Assembly (NCBI GenBank): GCA_964016985.1
Contig: OZ024835.1
Location: 62,828,828 to 62,892,827, forward strand
Origin: Anodontia alba
Lineage: Eukaryota; Mollusca; Bivalvia; Lucinida; Lucinidae
Length of the DNA: 64,000 nt
Reading direction: 5' to 3'
Shown: positions 11,594 to 22,765 of the stretch, piece after piece
Numbering within the stretch: position 1 is the stretch's first letter
Layout: each line of letters starts with the position of its first letter
Notes under the pieces: model-generated
Database searches by the model: none
The model's input: only the letters and a program-made list of their open reading frames with translations
What the model was told of the DNA's origin: nothing
Position numbers and translations under genes: made by a program

Positions 11594-11793
11594 NNNNNNN
11601 NNNNNNNNNNNNNNNNNNNNNNNNNNNNNNNNNNNNNNNNNNNNNNNNNNNNNNNNNNNNNNNNNNNNNNNNNNNNNNNNNNNNNNNNNNNNNNNNNNNN
11701 NNNNNNNNNNNNNNNNNNNNNNNNNNNNNNNNNNNNNNNNNNNNNNNNNNNNNNNNNNNNNNNNNNNNNNNNNNNNNNNNNNNNNNNNNNNNN
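11594..11793. other. Assembly gap of exactly 200 N
   Basis: A run of 200 undetermined bases. Both flanks are the ends of the same 1.42-kb sequence, so the gap probably joins overlapping contigs or two haplotypes. Confidence 0.98.
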
Positions 11794-13213
11794 CCTATGC
11801 TCAGAGGGACGTTTTCACTGGATAAGGATCTAATGAAAGGATTAGTATTGGTGACACATAATTCTAACAATAAATTTCAGTAAAGCAGATCATCTGTTCC
11901 AGCACCATTTGTCTAAACGACAGTGTACATTTCATTTTAAAAAAAGGTGAGGGCGTGAGGGGAGGGACGTGAGGGGGAGGGGGGGGGGAGGGAGAAATAT
12001 TATTCAAAACAATAATGGCAATTCACAGGTTCGACGTAGTTCAGACTGGTGTTGAAAATCTTTGATCTTGATCCTGCTGCGCAAGCTGATCTGGTTTGAT
12101 CGGTACTGGTTGAATATATATTAGCCCCTTTGAATAGAAATAAGAAATGACCTTTTGATATTTGAGAACAGCTTAGACCAAGGTGAACCGGCATTTCCGC
12201 GCAGTCTGATCGTGCTCTACACATATCACCAACAGAATGGATTATGTCAACGATTCATTGTCCAGTTGAACCTTTATCACTCTCTGGGCTAACTCAGCAG
12301 ACGGCAAATTCATGACCTCTTTTCTTATTTTCTCCCGTAAAACAGGTTTAACATTTCACGCAAATCTCCACTGAAGACAATTTGCAGGGAAAGTGAAGTC
12401 CTGTGGAGATAATATGTATGAAAAGCCGACACCTGTTTTCAGGATAACATAAGAAAAATACTTCAAAATGTCATCAACTGAACATTCTGTACATTTCATG
12501 CAAATTGTCTTGAATAGAGACAACTGGCATGAAATGTCAAATCCTGTTTTCTGGAAAAACGAAGAAAATGTCATCACTTTGTTGTCTGCTGAATAAACAG
12601 AGTGGTAAAGGTTAACATTTAACCTGCTTTGTTTAGATATAAGCAGATGATATTATTATTATTATTATTTTTTTTTTTTGATGTGAAAAGAGTTTAACTC
12701 ACTTTAATTTGGAGACCCAAAACAGGCTATTGGAAAACAGTGCAGATCCAGATCAGACACTGCAAAATGCGGCATTTGATCAGGGTAGCCATTGTTTGCA
12801 CAGTTCAGTCATTTTTCGCTAGGATTATCTAAATCACATAACCTGACATGCCTAACATTGAATTAGACTCTTCCAATATAGAGTGTGGGGGAGTCTATTT
12901 GGACATATATACTCTTGTTGCATCTTTTCACCTTTTCCCATGATGCTGTCAAATTGTGCTACATGGAAGACAAATAAAGAACTAAACTTGTATAAGTTTT
13001 ATCTCTGGCATTTTTACTTATGGGATTATTTCCTATGACATTTTACCAGGTAGCCTCTGGCATAATAATAATAAATAAATAAAAATAAAATAAAAATAAA
13101 ATAAAAATAAAATAAAAAAAAAAATAAATAAAAATAAAATAAAATATAAAAGTAAGGTAAATAAAATAAATAAATATTTTCTTGGTTAAGGCATTCTGAT
13201 ATTGTCAAACCAT
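11794..13213 (+). repeat. 1.42-kb sequence duplicated across the gap, copy 2
   Basis: Near-identical to 10173-11593. It continues beyond 13213 into further diverged units (13214-13290) that copy 1 lacks because the gap intervenes. Confidence 0.9.
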
Positions 13214-13554
13214 ATGCAGGCAATTTGTATGAAATGCCAAAATCTGTTTTCAGGAAATATATATAAACTTCAAATGTCATCTGCTAAATATTTTATACCG
13301 AGTACTATATGCTAAAACATTTAATTGTCAAAAGACGTTGATTGTCATGATTGCAGTGTAAAAATAATAGGCTTCACAAAGTATAATAATTAATCATGTT
13401 AATTCTTTCGAAAATACCAAAATATATTTTATAAAGAAAATATAAATAAATAAAATAAAATAAAATAAATATAATTTTAATACGTAGATACAGAGTACTT
13501 TAGTTGTAATAAACACGGTTTAATACGGTCCAACAGGTATTTATGATTCGATTG
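13214..13554. other. AT-rich non-coding
   Basis: One more diverged GCAATTTGTATGAAATG unit at the start, then AAATA-rich DNA. No gene. Confidence 0.35.
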
Positions 13555-13844
13555 GTCTAACATACAAACGGTGCGAAACGGTCAAATGATTGGCCGAAAC
13601 GGAAAAAGCGTTTCGATAAGGCAAGGTGATTGGCCGAAACGGTGAAAAGCGTTTCGAGAAAACGTTTGTATCTCCTCAGTGCGCATATGCAAATTAAGCG
13701 TTTGAGTGAAACGCTTTGCTCTGTAATTTGATTGGCCGAAACGATATGAAACGCTAGAAACGTTGTCGAAACGCAAACGTTATGCCACGATTTTAAAACG
13801 CACCCCAAACGCATAAACGGACAAGAAAAACGTAATCGCTACTG
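13555..13844 (-). repeat. CCAAT/AAACG-rich terminal repeat, right copy
   Basis: Inverted relative of 6473-6730. On the minus strand it starts CAGTAGCGATTACGTTTTTC and has three near-identical boxes CGTTTCGGCCAATCA, at about 13731, 13632 and 13589 in plus coordinates. A TA repeat lies just outside. Confidence 0.6.
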
Positions 13845-14061
13845 TATATATATATACTTGTCTACGCCCAAGAGTAAGACAATGCCAAGAGTAAGACAAT
13901 GTACACTTTCTTCTGTTTGGTACGTTGTGTTTACTGGCTTATTTGCAAAATTGTAATTGACTTTCTTTGTTCTTTCGTGTAGCGTTTTATAGAGGCCGTC
14001 TGAAAGGAAAACGCAAAATTACCGTCACAACCACAGGCAATAGGGGTCACGATGGCGTTTT

Positions 14062-14755
14062 TATGCCCCCAACTTGGGGGGGGGGGGGGGGGGTGGGGGG
14101 GGGGGGGGCGGGGCGGGGCACATTGCTTCTGGCTTGTCCATTCGTTCGTTCGTCACGCTTTCTGGTGCATAGCATAACTTTAGAACCATAAATGCTAATG
14201 TTTTGAAATTTCATATTTGGATTCCTCAGGAAAAAATAGGTGACTCGTATTGTTTTTCTTATCTGAATTGTATCCTATTTTAGAGTAATTGCCCTTTAAA
14301 TAAAATAACATTGAAATCTCGTTAGCAAGTTATCTCAAAAAGTATTTGAGCTAGAGTCTTGATATTTGGTATACTGATTGGGACTGAGGAGGAGATCAAC
14401 TGATTAAATTTTCAACTAATTCAATGGAAAAATTGTTGGAGATTGCAAAGGGCCCTTTGCAATTTTTGGCCATTTGTTGCTTTCATGTGCATAGCATAAG
14501 TTTAGAACCATGTATTCTAATGTTTTGAAATTTCATGTATGGATTTCTCATGAAAAATCGGTGACCCCCCCCCCCCCCCCCCCCTTTTTTTTTAAATTAT
14601 CTCCCATATTAGAGTCATTGCCCTTTAAATAAAATAACATTGAAATCTCGTTAGCAAGATATCTCAAAAAGTATTTGAGCTAGAGTTTTGCTATTTGGTA
14701 TACTGATTGGGAGTAAGGAGGAGATAACCTGATTAAAGTTTCAACTATTTTGTTA
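14062..14755 (+). mobile_element. Tandem-array element (ATGCCCCCAA end), left block
   Basis: The left terminus ATGCCCCCAACTTGGGGG is itself a small hairpin, extended by a long G tract to about 14117. Two ~321-bp units follow, with GTGCATAGCATAA at 14165 and 14486. Each carries TCTCGTTAGCAAG(T/A)TATCTC and TTTGGTATACTGATTGGGA. The array breaks off near 14755 and resumes at 18133; the matching right terminus is near 19755-19790. Confidence 0.65.
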
Positions 14756-14789
14756 TGCTAACTGAGGGGGTGCACAGGGAGGTAGGCAT

Positions 14790-14937
14790 TCCCCACTTCC
14801 CTCCTAACTTACCCCCACTTCCATCCCCCTTTTCCCCCACTTCCCTTCCCCCTTTCCCCCACTTCCCTCCCCCCTTACCCCAACTTCCCTCCCGCAAGCA
14901 AACTATTTTCTCTCCCCGCCACCCCCCCCAAATCAGA
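14790..14937 (+). repeat. Polypyrimidine C/T tract
   Basis: About 150 bp almost purely C and T, built from CCCCCACTTCC-like units. Mirror-symmetric stretches could form triplex DNA. The open frames on both strands (14745-15027) come from it. Confidence 0.85.
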
Positions 14938-15447
14938 ATTTTTAATATCCCTAACGCTATAATTAAATTCAAACATGACTATGCAATATATATTCATGCA
15001 GATTTTGACCCCAAACAACACCCCTAATTTTTTACCCCCAAATCGGTATTTCCTTAGCATTTGCTCCCCCCTTTACAGAATAGCTAAAGATTTGCACCCT
15101 TCAGTACAAAAGTCTGCGTAAGGGCTTGCATATGAGCCATATGGAAAACAAGTATCACAAGGTAGTAGGCCTTGATCCGGTCCTAAACTGGTCAAGAAAA
15201 AAATGTGGTGGGCCTAGGTTCGGGCCTAAACTGATCCACATAGGTTCGGGCCTAAACTGATCCACATTGGCATAAGAACAGTCGTATTAATTACTGAAAT
15301 CAAAACTCAAGAATACCATGTAAATCTGCATCTTCTTTTAATATTTTTGATACGCATGGTCTCACACTTGGGGGTCAGTGACAACAATCATCTTTTTTTG
15401 TGGTTTTCTCAAAAACTGAGAGTTAAATGTCGAACGTGTGTGGTGGT
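14938..15447. other. Non-coding; 27-bp direct duplication
   Basis: A unit beginning TAGGTTCGGGCCTAAAC occurs twice at about 15214-15267. Nothing else recognised. Confidence 0.4.
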
Positions 15448-17658
15448 TGACAAAACACGGACCACTTACGGACACGGACTCATGGACTTACGGACCTATT
15501 GACAATACACGGACTGCATAACAAAATACGAGCCAATTATTCACGGATCTCTTGACAAAACACGGACTTATATTTCACGGACTTGACAAACTACGGACCT
15601 ATTATTCACGGACTTGACAAAGCACGGACCATTATTTAAATTACGGACGCCCCTTATGATAAATGAAAAAAAAAATATAGAAGTAATACCAAAATCGGAA
15701 TAACGTGACGTTACATTGTCATAGATGCCTACATGTACGTTGAAATAATCCACTTGTACAGATTTTTTATACCCATCCTAATGATGTAGATCTGCACTGG
15801 ATTTGTTTCTCCAAATTCAACTGCGAGGATGATGTTGTCAACTTGTATGATAGTGCAGGCGGTACTTACATTGGTGTCGCTGAAATGGCAATTGCAAACA
15901 TGATGTTTAGCCCTATATGCCGAAAATCTTTGTTAGACACTTTAAATGTTCTGTACAAACGAATATAAATGACGGTGGTTTTACACCATTGCAAGTATTG
16001 TCAGCATCCTCAATGAAATTAATCCTAGTGGCATTCCATATACTATCTCTAAAATGAGAGATCATCAAATGACTTGAGAATCAAAACATAACAGTTTTCC
16101 CACACAGAACATTATCTGTTGTGCTTTATTATAGGCTTTATATGTAATTTGTTTGTTGCCCGTAATGATTAATGGATAGTAACTCCAAATGGACCGAACA
16201 AATATATTTTTTTTTACATTTTTACCACTATGGAAGATGAGAGCGAGGGTTGGGATCCCATAAAGCTAGCTTAAACACTCCAACCCCACCACACATACAC
16301 ACACGCATATACACGCGCGCCCCCGAGTAATTCATTACTGGCCGTTCCGAGACGGTACTTTCACTGTGGTACTTTAGTTAAATGTTATGTAGTGTTTCAC
16401 TTTTTAATGTTTTATTTTCAACAAGTATGTATGTTTAAGATAATTGAGTTAAGTTTGGGTAACAGAGTTGCCACCATTTTGGAAAAAAAAAGTTGCCAGC
16501 TCTGCTTGCCATCCATGTGTACATTTTGTGGCTGCTTAATTGTATTGTTCTGTCTTTTCCCTTGGTGTTAGGGGTTAGGTGTGTATTAGTTCCTGAGTTC
16601 ACTTATTCATTTTGCTTAAAGTGACCGGAATTCCACTGTTTTGTATCTGCTGCATGCCAGTTTCTGGCTTGATGTTCACATGTTCAAAGTGCCAAAAACG
16701 GTTTCATCTAAGGTGACAAAATATCACACAGTACAGCAAGTCAAATTATCCAAAAAAAAAAAAAAAATCAAATGTTTAGATTGCAAGGTATACGAGACAA
16801 TCAATTAAAATTAGGATTTATTGTTTAGTTATTTTGTAGTTTTCAATTAACTGACCATGTTATTGCTACAACGGACCATTTACGGACCAATTTTCGGACC
16901 ATAACTGACCATTCACGGACCATGGACTTTTCATAGACGATCTCATTGCTATAACGGACCGATGTATGATGCACCAATTACGGACTAATTACGGACTATT
17001 CACGGACCACGGACTACTCATGAACAGAACAGAACAGTACTTCATTATGCAATAAATCTCAGGCTACATACAAGTAGCATATATGAAAAAATAATCAGTA
17101 GTAGCATACAAAAACTGACGGTCACAACAAGAACTGTGAATTGTAAATATAATGATATTCACATTGTACATGTATATATCTGAAAGCGTACCAGAGAAAA
17201 AACTGATCGTGCTAAAGGACCAACAGCAAGGCCTCACCGCGTCATCATCTGCAGAACACAGATGTTGACGGGGTAAGGTCCAGCTCCTGGACTTCACGAT
17301 TGGGTGAGTTTGGAGCTGGAGCTCGGGGTGTACATTGAAATAACCACAAGCTATATGTGTACTTATTGTTAAGTTAAGTTTTCTAAGGTTAGGATTATTG
17401 GACATGCTTTCAGTATGGTGTCAGCTGGCACACGCATCGTCGATTCAGCGTTGACTCATCAACGAATCAATGTTGCTGCGGCGCTGCGTGTCCGCTGGGA
17501 ACGTTTACCTATCATATTTCAAAGTAAAAAATTCATGCAGACATGGATCAATTAGGGGTTAAGTTTACTATATTTTGCAATTAATATAGACTATTCACGG
17601 ACCACGGACACGGATTTTTTATTGGTCCGCAAGTTCGTGAATGGTCCGTGTTTTGTCA
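15448..17658. mobile_element. 2.2-kb TIR element with CACGGACC subterminal repeats
   Basis: TGACAAAACACGGACCAC at 15448 is inverted at the right end (minus strand from 17658: TGACAAAACACGGACCAT). Just inside both ends, and in a cluster at 16870-17020, the motif (TT/C)ACGGACC recurs many times, often as ATTCACGGACC. Terminal inverted repeats plus short subterminal repeats are typical of cut-and-paste DNA transposons, whose transposase binds such sites. The interior holds a protease-like relic (15773-16090) and otherwise no ORF. The superfamily is undetermined. It lies inside the tandem-array element 14062-19790. Confidence 0.6.
15773..16090 (+). pseudogene. Possible Ulp1/C48-type cysteine protease relic
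   Basis: One frame reads LHWICFSKFNCEDDVVNLYD, the HW...C...V.LYDS pattern around the catalytic His of Ulp1/SENP-like (C48) proteases carried by several DNA transposons. After a frame change the downstream part reads ILNEINPSGIPYTISKMRDH, similar to the end of that domain. The two blocks are in different frames with stops between them, so it is dead. The catalytic Cys region is not recognisable. Its place inside the CACGGACC TIR element suggests it was that element's cargo. Similarity is by eye only. Confidence 0.4.
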
Positions 17659-17689
17659 CCGGGCAACATGTGATTGATTTGATTGAGTT

Positions 17690-17901
17690 GGGGTTTAACG
17701 ACACGTCAACCCTTGTGGGTCATTTTGTGTCGTCTCCCAGTGAAAGGGAGACGAGAGATTGGAGACAGTAGAGGAGATGAAAGAGAGAGACAGGGGAGAA
17801 AGGAAAATGAATGAAAGTAAAGAACAGAATAGAAACATTCTCCCTCTACCTTTACCTGCTGCAAGGATAGCAGGCCTAGCCCAACTGCAAGCCAATATCA
17901 A
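17690..17901 (-). mobile_element. Short retroposon or LINE 3' tail, minus copy
   Basis: Reverse complement of a sequence also present at 22433-22652. Reading on the minus strand it starts with TTGGCTTGCAGTTGGGCTAG and ends CAAGGGTTGACGTGTCGTTA-like before AACCC. The end resembles the 3' tail of the I/Nimb-like LINE at 51.5 and 54.4 kb (GGGTTGACGCGTCGTTAA), suggesting a LINE-dependent SINE or a truncated relative. The overlapping ORF (17695-17901) is shared by both copies because of the repeat. Confidence 0.6.
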
Positions 17902-17995
17902 TTACACGATACCTTTGCCTCACCAAATTACCCCACGGGCAACATGTATATCTCATGTTTGGAACACCTATCAGAAAATTCATGTTGGAGCTTGA

Positions 17996-17997
<2 letters not shown>

Positions 17998-18026
<29 letters not shown>
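17998..18026 (+). repeat. Poly-T run
   Basis: Homopolymer tract between the retroposon and the resumption of the tandem array. Confidence 0.9.
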
Positions 18027-18032
<6 letters not shown>

Positions 18033-18132
18033 GCGCAAAAGCCCTTATCCAACAATGAGCTAATAAAATGATTGTCTACGGCAGATTGATAATTATTTCT
18101 AAAAATGTGGACTGCCACCGACAACGGCTATT

Positions 18133-18634
18133 TTGTGAACTATATATGCTAATGTTTCAAAAGGTTCATATATGGAATCCTCATGAAAAAATAGGTGACC
18201 CGTATTTTTTTCTTATCGGAATTATCTCCCGTTTTAGAGTTATTGCCCTTTTAATAAAATACCGTTGAAATCTCGTTAGCAAGATATCTAAAAAAAAGTA
18301 GAGCTAGAGTCTTGATATTTGGTATACTGATTGAGACTGAGGAGGAGTTAGAACCATGTATGCTGATGTTTTGAAATTTCTGAATTCCTCATGAAAATTT
18401 AGGTGACCAGTATTTTTTTTTTCTTATTCAAAGTATAGAGCCTTTATATTTGGTATACTGATTGGGACTGAGGAGGAGATCACCTGATCGAATTTTCAGC
18501 CAGTTTAATGAAATGTTTTGGAGTTATGCCCTTTGCAATTTCAGGCTACTTAATCTTGTTGCTTTCATGTGCATAGTATAAAATTAGAACAATGTATGCT
18601 AAAGTTCTGAAATTCCATATACGGAATCCTCATG

Positions 18635-18669
<35 letters not shown>

Positions 18670-19790
18670 TTACCAGTATTTTTTTCTTATCCAAATTATC
18701 TCCCATATAGAGTTGTTTCCTTTGTAATAAAATTGCATTGAAATCTCGTTGGCAAGACATCTCAAAAAGTATTTGAGCTAGAACCTTGACATTTGGTATT
18801 CTGATTGGGACTGAGGAGGAGATCGCCTGATTAAATTTTTAAACAATTAAATGAAATGTTGTTCGAGTTATGGCCCATTGCAATTTCTGGCTATTTAATC
18901 TTGTTGCTTTCATGTGCATAGCATAAGTTTAGAACCGTGTATGCTGGTGTTTTGAAAATTCATGTATGGATTCCTCAAGAAAAATAGGTGACCCGTATTT
19001 TTTCTTATCTGAGTTATCTCCCCTTTTTCAGTTATTTCCTTTTTAACGAAATAACATTTAGATCTCGTTAGCAGGATATCTCAAAAAGTATTTGATCTAG
19101 AGCCTTGATATTTGGTAAATAGATTGGGACTGAAGAGGAGATCACCTGATTAAATCTTCAACCAATTGAATAAAATTTTCTAGGAGTTATGTCCTTTGCA
19201 ATTATTATTATTATTATTATTATTTTGCTTTATTTTGCATAGCATAAGTTATGAACCATGTATGCTAATGTTTTGAAATTTTATATATGGTTTCCTCATG
19301 AAAAAAAATGTGACCCGTATTTTTGTTTTCTTATCCATATTATCTCCCATTTTAGATTTATTACCCCTTTTAATAAAATAACATTGGAATCTCGTTAACA
19401 AGATATGTCAAAAAGTATTTGGGCTAAAGCCTTGATATTTGGTAAACTGATTGGAACTGAGGAGGAGATCACCTGATTGTCAGCCAGTTTAATGAAATTT
19501 TGTTGGAGTTATGTCCCTTTGTCATTTGTTGCTTTATTGTGCATAGCATTAGAATCATGTATGCTAATGTTTTGAAATTTCATATATGGATTCCTCATGA
19601 AAATATAGGTGACCCGTATTTTTTCTTATCCGAATTATCACCCAATTTATAGTTATTACCCTTTTAATAAAATAACACTGAAATCTCGTATATTTGTATG
19701 GGCAAGCAGTGTTAGAGTCAAGCAGTGTTACGAGTCAGGCAGTGTTGGGGCATAGTGTTTTATAAACACCAGCTCTAGTTAAACTGTAGT
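18133..19790 (+). mobile_element. Tandem-array element (ATGCCCCCAA end), right block
   Basis: Five or so diverged ~300-345-bp units continue the array of 14062-14755 (GTGCATAG(C/T)ATA at 18571, 18915, 19238 and 19540). Each has ATCTCGTTAGCAAGATATCT and GGGACTGAGGAGGAGATCAC. One unit is lengthened by an A-run at 18638-18667. The block ends with GTTGGGGCATAGTGTTTTAT near 19750-19775, inverse of the left ATGCCCCCAAC. No coding capacity. Confidence 0.65.
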
Positions 19791-20545
19791 TGTACGACGT
19801 GTGTGTGTACTTCATGTTTGCACTAGAAAACTACCACCGACATGTACGTATTTATTTGATGCTTTATGTGCTTGGTGCTAATTTGTGGGATGTCTGATTT
19901 TGTTTTCAGTACACTCAAAGAAAAATATCAAGCTGTCTGAGGTTTAGTAAGTTTTATTTTTAAAACTTACTTTATCAGCATTTGAGACCGTAGGAAGGTT
20001 ATATGTATAAGGTATAGGAAAAGTTTATAATTGGCACATTATGTATAGTTTTCCGTTTATTTTTAAATATTTCGGTGAACTGATGGGCAGCTTAACCGCC
20101 AGTGTATGTGGGACAGCGAATCAGTCACTCGAATAAACAACTTCACAGCTCCTTCGTTCTACATAGTGTGTCAATGTTTTCAACACAGTTTATCAATACA
20201 CCGAAAATCAATTCTAAATGGCGTCTGTATCTTTGATGAAATAGTATCCATTAGAACCGTTTTTCTATATATAACAGCTATATTCATTTCTGCTTTTCAG
20301 ATCAATGTGGACTATTTAGTCTCCAAGTGAGAATATTAGTTAACAGCTGTTAATGAACTTTATGTATCTAAGGGAGATAATCACTTCTACTGCACGCATC
20401 CTGTTCTTTTTTTTATATATAAAAATACTCTGTGAAAATTTTAACACTATATATCATTTTGGTGTAAATAAAATTAGCCTAATATTATTACTATTATTAA
20501 TGTGGAACCGCATCAACAGGAATGCACACTTTGAGTCCCAATATT
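19791..20545. other. Non-coding downstream of the host gene
   Basis: Probable 3' flank of the minus-strand spliced gene. A minus-strand AATAAA lies near 20055, too far off to assign confidently. No repeat family recognised. Confidence 0.3.
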
Positions 20546-20772
20546 CTATACAGTAATCACATAACGATTCCGAAAGCCTTGCATAAATACTCGCATAAAT
20601 GTCCATGAATTATGTATGTGGGTCTGGAGTAAAATAAAGAATATTTATAATTAAAACAGACTCCCTAGAAAGGCAGAGCGCAAATACTTAACAGTATATA
20701 ATATTTTCAGCATGCAGAGACTCACGGCTACATCCCCGTAGAGCCGGTTTCTTCTGAAACCTATATATATAC

Positions 20773-20829
<57 letters not shown>

Positions 20830-21357
20830 ATGATGATTTCCTCACCTCTGTTTACCACTTCCTTTATACTGTTCCATCAAAGCCTCTCTGGCTTGCTGTG
20901 CTTCTGAGTTGCTTATCTGTCATTGGACAAAATAAGTTCTATTCGAGCATATGGTATGAAATGCCACAAATGAGCTCATTAATTAGACTTGATTATTAAA
21001 TTAAGGATAACTAATACTTTTATGATGAAGATCTGCCAAGTGAAGTGAAATTCGGGAAAAAAAAAAAAAAAAGAAATATCTGTAGATGTCATTTCTCAAG
21101 GGGAAAGAATCTGTGACTTGCACATGTTTGGCCAGAGTTTTTGGTCTTAAAATCTGCTATTTTTTAGATTTGATTAGCGAAAAGGTTACCTGGTTGTATA
21201 TGTTTGCTTTTTCCAAAACCTGATTTAATGCCAGTACAGTGAGGCATATGGGATTAGCTGGTGTCGCGCCTGGAAAGTTTGAGAAATTTGCAAACTGAGG
21301 TGGAGTGAAACCTTCTTCACTGCTAAAATACAGTGGGTAGGGTGTAGTTGATTGTAT
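20546..21357 (-). CDS. Four 3'-terminal exons of an unrecognised spliced host gene
   Basis: Found by reading splice sites, since the exons are too short for long ORFs. Exon a 21190-21357 (AG acceptor after GATTCAG, donor CAG|GTAACC) reads PLYFSSEEGFTPPQFANF, later ending LEKANIYNQ. Exon b 20846-20916 (CAG acceptor, donor GAG|GTGAGG) reads ISNSEAQQAREALMEQYKGS. Exon c 20726-20753 is a 28-nt microexon (TTTCAG acceptor, GTGAGT donor) completing the split codon and reading RNRLYGDVA. Exon d 20546-20623 (TTTTACTCCAG acceptor) stays in frame for 25 codons and ends in TAG. All phases agree. Exon a could start at 21322 instead, after TATTTTAG. A protein-like stretch in another frame (21326-21414) may belong to an alternative form. 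The protein is not recognised. Upstream exons were not found; a transposon lies from 21535. Confidence 0.5.
20761..20826. repeat. (AT)n microsatellite in an intron
   Basis: AT dinucleotide run between exons b and c of the spliced gene, followed by (GAT)n. Confidence 0.9.
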
Positions 21358-22319
21358 CTGAATCAGTTTCTACTCTTTCAAGGCTCATATGTATACGGCC
21401 ACGAAAGTCATCATCTGTTGCAGTTGTATGTTATAATGTATCAAACAAAAGTAGGAGACCTCATGACCAGGGACCCTACAAAATGCAAAATTTTACTGTC
21501 CCCTGATGGGAAGGGTCAATTTTTAGCTCACCTGAGCACGAAGTGCTTATGGCGAGCTATTGTGGCCAGTCGTGCCGATCGGAAATCCAAGATGGCCGCC
21601 AGAGCAGCCATCTTGAAAATCTATTTTTCGCTTCTCCTAAACCCAAAAGCTAATTGACTCCAAAATTGGTAGGAAGCATTGCAGTGAAGATCAAAAATAG
21701 CTAAAATCGTTCCGATCGGAAATTTATGATGGCCGCCATGGCAGCCATCTTGAAAATTTACTTTTCGCTTCTCCTGAACCGCATGACCAATTGACTCCAA
21801 ACTTGCTAGGAAGCATCGGGGTGATTTGTAGATCAAAAATAGCTAAAATCGTGCCGATCGGAAATCCAAGGTGGCCGCCATGGCAGCCATCTTGAAAATC
21901 TATTTTTCGCTTCTTCTCCTAAACCCATAGCCAATCGACTCCAAACTTGCTAAGAAGCATGGGGTGACTTATAGATCAAAAGATGCTAAAATCGTTCCGA
22001 TTGCAAATCCAAGATCGCCGCCATGGCAGCCATCTTGATAAACTATTTTTCACTTCTTCTCCTGAACCGAAAGGCTTATTGACTTTAAACTAGGTAGGAA
22101 GTATCGGGGTGACTTGTAGATCAAAAATGTCTAAAATTGTCCCTATTGGAATTCCAAGATGGCCGCCATCTTGTTTTATATATACTTATATAGGGAAAAT
22201 CTTTAAAAATATTTTGTCTGAAACCAGAAGACCCTGGCCTATGATATTTGGTTACATAGCTTCATCTAGTTCACATGCCTATTCAACAGAAGGCACCGAT
22301 CATGCTTCTGTCCAGCACC

Positions 22320-22400
22320 CCCTACACCCCCCCCCCCCCACACACACACAGAGTCTGTCATCCGAAAAAGCACACACACAGAGTCTGTCATCCGAAAAAG
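22320..22400 (+). repeat. C-run, CA-run and ~31-bp direct duplication
   Basis: A C homopolymer followed by CACACACA. A unit containing AGAGTCTGTCATCCGAAAA then occurs twice. Confidence 0.85.
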
Positions 22401-22432
22401 GTGCTGTGTATCTTACATCACCGGGGTGTCCA

Positions 22433-22652
22433 GCTAATATTGGCTTACAGTTGGGCAAGGCCTGCTATCCTTGTAGCGGGTAAGGGTAGAGGTGGAATGT
22501 TTTTATTTCTTCTGTTTCTTCACTTTCATTCCTGTTCCTCTTTCTTCCCTGTCCCTCTCTTTTATCTCTTCTACTGTCTCTTCTATCTCTTTTCTCCCTT
22601 TCTCTGGGAGACGACACAAAATGACCCTCAAGGGTTGACGTGTCGTTAAACC
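22433..22652 (+). mobile_element. Short retroposon or LINE 3' tail, plus copy
   Basis: Plus-strand partner of 17690-17901: same TTGGCTTACAGTTGGGCAAG start, pyrimidine-rich middle, and end GGGTTGACGTGTCGTTAAAC. It lies within the second tandem-array element, so it inserted there or is carried by it. Confidence 0.6.
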
Positions 22653-22765
22653 CTTCAACAAATTTTAAACATACATAGTCCTATGAAGAGAAATCATAGT
22701 CTTTTAGAATATACTAGAGACAATGGCACTCAGGTGAGCAAATTAGGGCCCTCTGGACCCTCTTG

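Larger units (their letters stand above)
21535..22765 (+). mobile_element. Tandem-array element with AGCTCACCTGAGC ends, ~142-bp units
   Basis: The left end AGCTCACCTGAGCACGAAGT forms a hairpin with the following TGGCGAGCT. The right end has the inverse CTCAGGTGAGC, then GGGCCCTCTGGACCCTCTTG and T-rich flank. Inside are about five ~142-bp units marked by ATGGCCGCCATGGCAGCC at about 21595, 21732, 21874, 22017 and 22162. A short retroposon occupies 22433-22652. The ends match those of 35592-37043, although the internal units are unrelated. Non-coding. Architecture resembles Helentron-associated (HINE) or pearl-type elements; that class is inferred. Confidence 0.65.

Noticed and set aside
11565..11883. 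Open frames across the assembly gap
   Set aside because: They consist mostly of undetermined bases.
6473..13844. Firm call of a 7.4-kb hAT-type transposon
   Set aside because: The CAGT-type ends fit, but flanks are TA repeats so an 8-bp duplication cannot be shown, there is no transposase, and an assembly gap lies inside.
17064..17405. 113-codon minus-strand frame within the CACGGACC element
   Set aside because: No domain recognised and no splice or codon evidence; could be chance.
21352..21657. Plus-strand 101-codon frame
   Set aside because: It runs from a putative intron into the tandem-array element; the minus-strand exons have better splice support.
22109..22649. Two 124-codon frames
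   Set aside because: They cross simple repeats and the short retroposon, with the same reading at 17695-17901 on the other strand.
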